From positions 1-18,474 of the forward strand of contig UZAE01012355.1 of the NCBI GenBank assembly GCA_900617975.1: a DNA stretch of 18,474 nucleotides, in the 5' to 3' direction. Positions within the stretch are counted from its first letter, which is position 1, and each line of letters opens with the position of its first letter. Source of the DNA: Rodentolepis nana. Lineage: Eukaryota > Platyhelminthes > Cestoda > Cyclophyllidea > Hymenolepididae. Under the pieces are notes generated by a model, which saw only the letters and a program-made list of their open reading frames with translations, was not told where the DNA came from and did not search any database. Position numbers and translations under genes: made by a program. Of this stretch, positions 12,521-18,474 are shown piece by piece.

Positions 12521-13143
12521 ATGCCGTCCTATGCGTGCTAAACCGCTTAAAGGTGTATGGTCATTAGGGCGGTGTCAAAAGGTCAAATAAAATATTGATG
12601 CTGGGTATATTAAAAGATTATAAATTTACATCAAGTTAGTTGAAATGAAAAGTCAATTAACAAATTTCCGCATATAAAATAGTTTTAAATGTAATACTTG
12701 AATAAAGCTCAATCAAGTTACCATAATATAGACCAAGTTGTGATAAAATTAAAGACGACAGATTAACAATTGAGAATTTGAACATTTGTTAAGCATTCAG
12801 AAAATCGATATCTTCTATTTACTAAGATGTAGTAAAAATAATTATTTGATTTTTCGCTCTATGCAGAAAGTTAAAATTATATGAGCTAGAATAAATCACT
12901 TAATTTTTATTAACTTACTATATGAAGCAACGAAGTTGAAGGTCCGTAGTAAACCAGGTACTGATCAACATATGAAAATTAAGTAGACCCAAGTTAATTT
13001 AATAACGGAGAGCCAAATTTATATAATTATAAAAAAGAAATAAATCATTTATTTGAGTGATATTTCTTATATATTTTTAAAATAAAAGACTTATATTTCT
13101 TAAAATAGCTTGCTGCCAACGCGCGCTGTCCCATTCCTGTGTG
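12503..13143. promoter_or_regulatory. divergent intergenic region between DNAJC25 and RTF1
   Basis: About 640 bp of very AT-rich DNA separates two start codons pointing away from each other. It must hold the 5' ends of both genes, and probably both promoters or outrons. I see no long open frame, no clear CpG-rich block and no single convincing TATA box, because TA-rich strings occur throughout. On the + strand, TTATATTTCTTAAAATAG (13091-13108) could act as a splice acceptor 36 nt before the RTF1 ATG. Confidence 0.5.
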
Positions 13144-13419
13144 ATGTCTGCCTTAAGGCGTTTATCTTCTTCTTCGGATTCTTCGGATATCCCATCCTCT
13201 CATAAAAGAAAGAATGCAAGATCAAAGCGCCCACGCATTGAAAATAATTTGAGTGATCCCGAGGAGGGTGAAATTCCCAGTGATACTGGGGATGAGGACG
13301 ACGGTTTGGACGAGGATCTTTATGGCGACGAAGAGGATAAGCAACGACTACTTAAAATGAGTGAAAAAGAGAGAGAAGAAGAGCTCTATAGACGAAGTGA
13401 GTATCGAGAAGCGCTAAAG
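13144..13419 (+). CDS. RTF1: RTF1 exon 1: acidic N-terminus and histone-modification region
   Basis: The exon has 92 codons from MSALRRLSSSSD to YREALK. The acidic stretch DPEEGEIPSDTGDEDD is followed by GDEEDKQRLLKMSEKEREEELYRR, the most conserved N-terminal block of Rtf1. The donor GTAGAC at 13420 is in phase 0, and the intron is 37 nt. Confidence 0.92.
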
Positions 13420-16400
13420 GTAGACCTTTCTTTTGGTTTATTTTTAAACTGTGCAGATTCGAAGGGATGTCAAAAAAAGATTAAAGGAACGCAAGGAGAA
13501 GGAGAGAGCTGAGCGTGTTGGAAAAGAACCGACTCAAATTTCATCAAAAAGTTCTTCAAAACCTTTGCGAAGTTCTTATGCTAAGGTCTATAGTTCAGAT
13601 AGTGACCAACTAGGGGATTCTGATGAAGCAGCCAAAAGCTCTCTTAGAGACCGTAAGCTCACTCTGGCTATGCAAAAGGAAGGTCGCTCAAAACGTCTAC
13701 AGGAGTTAGCTGATAGACGAAAGGAACTTAAGAGTAAAAAAGAGGGCATGTATTCTGGTTCAGATGACTCACATTCAAATCGTTCCTCGAAGCAGCAGTA
13801 CGCTCGTAATGCTATTTATTCCAGCTCTTCCTCCTGTTCTGAAGATGAAGAACCTGCTAGAAAATTGGAAAAGACTCAAAGAAGGTCAGTCACTTTATAA
13901 TACCGTTTTGCTCCTATCGTATACCCTTACCATTTTTTAGTAGCTAAACTGCGTTTTAGTATTGGTTATTATAGTTCTTCAAAAAAGCCTGATAGCCATT
14001 TACTAAATTTTAATTTCATATTTTCTTTTTTCTCTGCTCTATTTTGCTTCGATGCCTAATTATATTTAGTATTTATCATACTAACTTTTACGCTCATGAC
14101 ATTTTTACTTGGTAATTTTGTCAAACAGAAGACAGCATTATTACGACCAGCTGTTAAGTCGGTTTCTATGACAGTTGTATATCGAGTGATGGGGATAGTC
14201 AGCCACATTGGTTAATTGCCAGAAAATAGTAGCCCTTATGATGGACCCTTCGTGTTTTCACTAAGACGTCTATACGCCTATTTAGGGGAGAAGGTAAATA
14301 GCAATTGATTTTGCTGCTTTCTGTGACAATGCTCAATTAATCATAAAAAATACCCTACGGACCTCCCACTTTTCCTATCAAAAATATTGAACACGCACTC
14401 ATCCACTACACCTACTTTAGCTGCTATTCGTCTTATTTAGCGGCTGTTCATGTATAGCTTTGTCATTTTCTAGTGTTTCAAGCTATTCCCGTTCATCCTC
14501 TGCTCATTCGAGTGCTTCCAGCGATAACGAACGAGGTCGTAGCCGATCTCCCGAAGCCGAACAAATTGGTACTCTGGAGCAACTCATGCAAGTCCGACTC
14601 ACCCGTGATAGACTCGAAACCTGGGTCCACTACCCGTTCTTTGATGTAAGTTTTCTTATTTCTAGCAATGATTTGATCGAATTTTTTTATTCGTTCTTAC
14701 CTAAGTTGTGAGCTGTCGTTGTTTTATGTGCAGGTAATTCGGTCGCTAGGCCATCAGACCTTTAATCTGCGGTGAATACTTGTTTGCTTTTGTCCATTCG
14801 ATGTCATGGTGATTTATCTTCTAGCTTCTAAATCCAGTCTTCACGGGTTCCACACTCATCGGTGCATATCCGATTTGTGAAATGATTGGCTAAGTGGTGT
14901 TAGAATTCGAGTTTCCCATCAAGAGGACTTTGTAATGCTACTACTCTGCCAAGATGATTTTCGAAACCCTTTCCAAAACAGACTTGAAAGCTATTTATTT
15001 TAGCTGCCAATATTATATTTACTAGAAGACAATACTTTCTTATTACAATTTTGTGTTTGAAAGTATCGATTTCCTCATGAAAACAGTAACTATTTCAAGA
15101 TGGTAGAATCTTAAGTAGCGATATTCAACAGCCTCGAAATTATTGTACGATCTACATGACTATTTATCGATTCGGTTAGCATACTTTACAATAAAAAAAT
15201 TGGCGAAAACATGTATAGTAATTTACGTGCTTTCTATTTTATAGAATTACTCGAAGTTCCAGTTTTTGAGTTCCGTGCTTTTGGCATCTTGAACTCTTTT
15301 GATTAGTAAAGATTGGACGGTATTGTCCATTCCAATTTCTTGGCTTTGAATTAGTTGCTTGACCCGAAGTAAGACTTGGTCTCAGTGTTTGATATGTGTT
15401 TTTTCTTATGCAATAGGAACTGGTTAAAGGCTGCTTTGTACGAATCCACGTTGGTGTTCAAAGTGATGTCCCCATTTATCGAATTTCAGAAATTGTTAAT
15501 GTCAAGGAAATGTCAAAACCCTACGATCTTGGCAAAACTCGGTAAGACTTTTTTGGCATTTTAATTAATTTAACAACTCCCATATTTCCTCCCTACGTGA
15601 GCAACTACCCCGCTGTTATTTTTGTGTTTTAGCACAAACAAGGGCTTGGTTCTTAGACGCGGGAAAGATGAACATACCTTCCGCATTATGTTTGTCTCAA
15701 ATTCCCGCTTTCTGCCCCAGGAATTTGAGAGCTTCAAGCGAATTGCTGCCCAAACCGGTATGAGGTTACCTACAATGGATTTTATTGCCAAGAAATACAG
15801 GGAAATCCAAAAAGCCATCAATGAACCTGTTTGTGATGAGAAAGTCGTCGAGCAGGTTAGTCACTAACCTATTACACATAATTTTTTTCTTATGAAAGCA
15901 TACTAATTATCCTTAGAAATCATAATTAGGTAAGGGAGTACCTATTTGCAAGAATATTTCCCTCGGGCCATATCGGTTGTGCTATTACGTACCTTAATAT
16001 GACTACACAAACTATGGCTATTTGAAAATTCTAGTCCTAATGTCGGTAATATTAATACTCACGCCAAGTTGGAAAGAAATCCATGCTGTCTTGTGGGTAT
16101 TCGTAATAAAGGACACCAATTAGCACCCTTTAAACCTATTAATCGAAAAATCTCAAATCCTTCTTTTTGCTTATCAAATAACTGGAAGGAGAATTTTAAA
16201 AAACAATGGAAGAATTCTCAATGATTGCTAAATTCCGGGGTTAAAGTTGCCGTCGTTTTCTAATTCGGGAAAATAATTTCCGTCATTCATTTCACTAACC
16301 GTAGATAGCAGTCTATGTCTGTTTTTGCACGACTTTTAAATCTCAAATCTTTATCTAAAAATAATTTAACAATTTTCCATCTCCATTGTCTTTTGTGTTT

Positions 16401-17794
16401 TTTCCATTTTTTATCATCTCTTGGGGTAGAGTTTTTCAGCACTTTGATTATACAGATGATGTAGGTAATGCCTAATTGAGAAAGTCACATTTATCAGTAT
16501 TAAATACTCCATAGACTGTAAGTATGCCAAAATGAGATCTGATCTCTTGAAAGGGGAGTTCACATCGGCTTCTCCACAGGTGTACAGATTGATTTCTTTC
16601 AACTTCCTATTTCCAAAAAATTTGCATTTGGTTCGACATTACTAGGTTATTGAAAGTACTTCCACCTATTTCGGCTCATTCAGTGGATTTGAAATTGAGT
16701 TTAATCCAGGTGGTGAGGTTTGTCGTGTTTTTCGCTTTTTAAATAGAAGTAATAACAAAAATGATTTCACTTGCAATTAATTCCATCTGGTATAATGTAT
16801 TTCTTCTATCAGTAGGTATGTGTTAATTGTTACAGGTAGTTCAAGGTTATTGTGTCTACTCTTGGTGACCAAAATGATGCATTTTGTTCACAATTGTTAT
16901 TAATCCATTGAGGTGAAGTTCGAATAAGAATCTCTAATATAGAGTTTTTCACACTTCTTCCTGTCAGATCAAATTATTATTATTACTATGCTGTCATTAC
17001 TGATTCTATAATGTTGTGATAACTTTCAGAAGGTATTTTCCTCCAAGTGGTTTGATAATAACTGAAGATCCGTCGATATTTGTAAGGTGCATCTCATGTT
17101 AAATTCTAAACTTCTAATATGGGTCAGAGAAATTTTGTTTACCCGTCACCCATCTTACTGCTCTGATCCCCAATATAAAGGAAGATAGAAGAAAAATGAA
17201 GCTTTGTTAAGTGTAACTGTGTATTGAGAAGAAATAGTAAAAATTATCACAGCTGATAAACTAATAGTAAAAGGATGTTGGGTCTGTCAGAGCAACAAAG
17301 TGTTCTAAGCTAATATCGAGGACGCGTTAGTGTGGGTTTGAATACTGTAGTAGAAGTGATAAGCTACTTAAACGAATGGCTAACAATGAAACGCATCTAG
17401 TGAGTTACATTGTGCCACATTGTAGATTGTCCAATCCAAACGGCGCTTTCGTAAAGCCCCGACCAACTTTGCGATGCGAAAGGCTGAGTTGATGAAACAA
17501 CGAGAAGTAGCAAAGGAGAACAACGACGAAAAAGAAGTTGAGCGAATTGACGCTGACATAGAGGAATTGGAAAGCCAAGCGGAGCGCATTGAACGAAAAC
17601 GCACGGTAGGATTCAAGGAGATTTCCTCAATCAACCAGAAAAATCGTGAACTCACTCTCAAGAGGGTTGAAGAGGCTCTTTTGAAAGAAGCTAGAGAGGC
17701 GGCGGAATCAAAGGAAGAAGATCCCTTTACGCGAATTCAATCACAACCTGTCATTGCTAGCAAAGAATACCTTCAACGGCTGAGGAAAGAAAGA
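13144..17794 (+). CDS. RTF1: RNA polymerase-associated protein Rtf1 (six exons, 3' end unresolved)
   Basis: Joining 13144-13419, 13457-13884, 14474-14645, 15417-15541, 15633-15855 and 17426-17794 gives an uninterrupted 531-residue frame. The order is: a Ser-rich, acidic N-terminus; a histone-modification-type region (about 53-105) with DGLDEDLYGDEED and EKEREEELYRR; a charged low-complexity linker with RSRSP; the Plus3 domain (about 266-400), with LEQLMQVRLTRDRLETW, CFVRIHVG, TRTNKG and FVSN; and a C-terminal basic/coiled-coil region (409-531) with RRFRKAPTNFAM, INQKNRE and DPFTR. These match human RTF1 as recalled (710 aa, longer N-terminus). Rtf1 is a Paf1-complex factor. Plus3 binds phosphorylated Spt5, and the N-terminal region promotes Rad6/Bre1 ubiquitination of H2B. 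Introns are 37, 589, 771, 91 and 1570 nt. ATG 13144 is the first Met after an in-frame TAA at 13078. The last exon is uncertain. Confidence 0.94.
13457..13884 (+). CDS. RTF1: RTF1 exon 2: basic helix and low-complexity linker
   Basis: The exon starts IRRDVKKRLKERKEKERAE after acceptor TGTGCAG, continuing the REALK helix of exon 1. It then runs into Ser-, Lys- and Glu-rich sequence with repeated SSDSD and SSSSSCSEDEE clusters, probable kinase sites and disorder. It ends in phase 2 at GTCAGT (13885). Without splicing the frame would stop nine codons later, after SVTL. Confidence 0.9.
13885..14473 (+). other. RTF1: RTF1 intron 2
   Basis: The intron runs from GTCAGT to CATTTTCTAG and is 589 nt long. 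It contains two other TTTAG-type acceptor candidates, near 14420 and 14440, but only the AG at 14473 restores the phase and the Ser-rich reading. No repeat or nested gene is seen. Confidence 0.8.
14474..14645 (+). CDS. RTF1: RTF1 exon 3: SR-like linker and start of Plus3
   Basis: The acceptor CATTTTCTAG at 14473 restores the split serine. The exon reads VSSYSRSSSAHSS, then a short RGRSRSPEAE segment, then IGTLEQLMQVRLTRDRLETWVHYPFF. The last part matches the human Plus3 opening, VRLSRHKLERWCHMPFF. The donor GTAAGT at 14646 is strong and in phase 0. Confidence 0.93.
14646..15416 (+). other. RTF1: RTF1 intron 3
   Basis: The intron runs from GTAAGT to CAATAG and is 771 nt long. It separates the Plus3 opening helix from the Plus3 core. 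No internal feature is recognised. Confidence 0.85.
15417..15541 (+). CDS. RTF1: RTF1 exon 4: Plus3 core
   Basis: The exon has 41 codons plus two bases, from ELVKGCFVRIHVG to YDLGKT. It corresponds to human TVTGCFVRIGIG...YQLGGT. The acceptor is CAATAG at 15416. The donor GTAAGA at 15542 leaves CG, which exon 5 completes to arginine. Confidence 0.92.
15633..15855 (+). CDS. RTF1: RTF1 exon 5: Plus3 C-terminal half
   Basis: The exon opens with TNKGLVLRRGKDEHTFRIMF and VSNSRFLPQEFESF, parallel to human [23 protein letters not shown]. It continues through GMRLPTMDFIAKK to VVEQ. The acceptor is GTTTTAG at 15632 and the phase-0 donor is GTTAGT at 15856. Confidence 0.94.
15856..17425 (+). other. 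RTF1: RTF1 intron 5
   Basis: This is the longest intron of the gene (1570 nt), from GTTAGT to CATTGTAG. It is AT-rich with T-rich stretches. No exon, RNA gene or mobile element is recognised inside it. Confidence 0.85.
17426..17794 (+). CDS. RTF1: RTF1 exon 6: C-terminal coiled-coil region
   Basis: The exon has 123 codons. It opens IVQSKRRFRKAPTNFAMRKA (human [20 protein letters not shown]). It then has a long charged helix with heptad-like Leu/Ile spacing, ISSINQKNREL, and EEDPFTRIQSQPVIAS. The phase-0 donor GTAAGC follows at 17795. Reading through would add VSAHMIEGCLNFSEP and stop at 17842. Confidence 0.93.
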
Positions 17795-17855
17795 GTAAGC
17801 GCGCACATGATCGAAGGGTGTCTTAATTTTAGTGAACCTTAGTGTCTGATTTCAG

Positions 17856-17882
17856 TCCCTAGCTACGCCTTCTATTTTCTAG
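17856..17882 (+). CDS. RTF1: possible short terminal exon of RTF1
   Basis: TGTCTGATTTCAG (ending 17855) is a good acceptor 61 nt after the exon 6 donor. In phase 0 the sequence that follows encodes SLATPSIF and then TAG. An AATAAA lies downstream at 18251. This would give a 539-residue protein lacking the LEDYKKRRG-type end of vertebrate Rtf1. Equally likely, the true last exon lies beyond the window. Confidence 0.25.
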   Translation, partial: SLATPSIF

Positions 17883-18474
17883 CAACCTTAATTACTACAA
17901 CAGAATGATAGACGGTAAAGATAATTAAGACACTCGTATATTAACAGAGGTATTGGAAGGGGGAGATGGATTAGTTTGCGTTCTAGAGTAGAGTATGAAT
18001 CTTCAGTGGTTGCGTCTGAGTTGACAGATTAAGTATTTATTGTTTTGAAGGCCATGGGCAAGGATTACAGTTAGAATGCTTGCTCTTTTACCCTTATGGC
18101 TAGCTATTCACTTCTATTCCCTATGAGAACAGAATGGAGAGACCACATGGTAAAGGGCTTCATTGGACAAAAAGAAAGACAGGGTGAGTGGAGGCACGAA
18201 ATGCACACTTATATACGAGAACAAATGCACCTTATACCTTTGAAAATGGAAATAAATCTTTATTGAGGTCAATATTATCAAAGGCCCATACGTTGTGGGA
18301 AAGATGAAAATAATGACCGAGGTGTCTCATGAAGTGCCCACTTTGCCAGCTTGACCATAATCTTTTGACTCAGGAAAGAACTTTTTGAGTACTGGCCCTA
18401 CTTTCTACAGTAGGCCCATAGTAATATCGGCAAAACAGGAATGGGCATTTAATAAGACCATTTCTCCAATGCCT
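17883..18474. other. 3' flank or last intron of RTF1
   Basis: No sequence here translates into the vertebrate-type Rtf1 C-terminus in any frame I checked. It is either 3' UTR and flank, if the short terminal exon is real, or part of an intron whose last exon lies outside the window. Confidence 0.4.
18251..18256 (+). terminator. AATAAA, possible RTF1 polyadenylation signal
   Basis: A canonical hexamer lies about 370 nt after the possible terminal exon, followed by a T-rich stretch. AATAAA occurs often by chance in AT-rich DNA, so it is only suggestive. Confidence 0.2.

Noticed and set aside
15570..15821. Minus-strand 83-codon frame opposite RTF1 exon 5
   Set aside because: It is an antisense shadow of the conserved Plus3-coding exon.
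17380..17661. Minus-strand 93-codon Ser/Arg-rich frame
   Set aside because: It is antisense to the Glu/Lys-rich coiled-coil exon of RTF1, which naturally yields Ser/Phe/Leu-rich reverse translations.

Overview
This is eukaryotic nuclear DNA, AT-rich and intron-bearing. Two conserved genes can be rebuilt exon by exon in the right-hand 40% of the window. Several introns are only 36-41 nt long. The cis-splice signals are GT/AG, and one splice acceptor lies 3 nt before a start codon. This combination fits a parasitic flatworm, with a cestode (tapeworm) as my best guess. The genus cannot be named from the sequence alone.

Layout. Positions 1-10060 hold no gene I can support. They contain AT-rich DNA, a roughly 130-175 bp dispersed repeat in three direct copies (one near 2.4 kb, two side by side near 8.2-8.5 kb), a possible decayed tRNA-derived element near 3.4 kb, and G- and C-homopolymer tracts around 8.84-9.06 kb with one unresolved base. 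Positions 10066-10668 hold three consecutive short open frames on the + strand. They may be uncharacterised exons or a decayed gene. Positions 12499 down to 11163 (minus strand) carry a complete six-exon gene for a DNAJC25-type membrane-bound J-protein of 331 residues. It includes a short signal-peptide exon that is easily missed. Positions 13144 to at least 17794 (plus strand) carry RTF1, a subunit of the Paf1 transcription-elongation complex. Six exons encode 531 residues, with the conserved histone-modification region, Plus3 domain and coiled-coil region. The very 3' end is uncertain.

The two genes are divergent, with about 640 bp between their start codons. That interval may hold both promoters and any trans-splicing outrons. 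The two proteins act in unrelated processes: ER J-protein chaperoning, and RNA polymerase II elongation with histone H2B ubiquitination. Their neighbourhood therefore implies shared regulation at most, not a shared pathway. I found no convincing novel system. The most useful leads are the hidden first exon, the acceptor next to the start codon, the three-copy repeat and the unexplained open-frame cluster at 10.1-10.7 kb.
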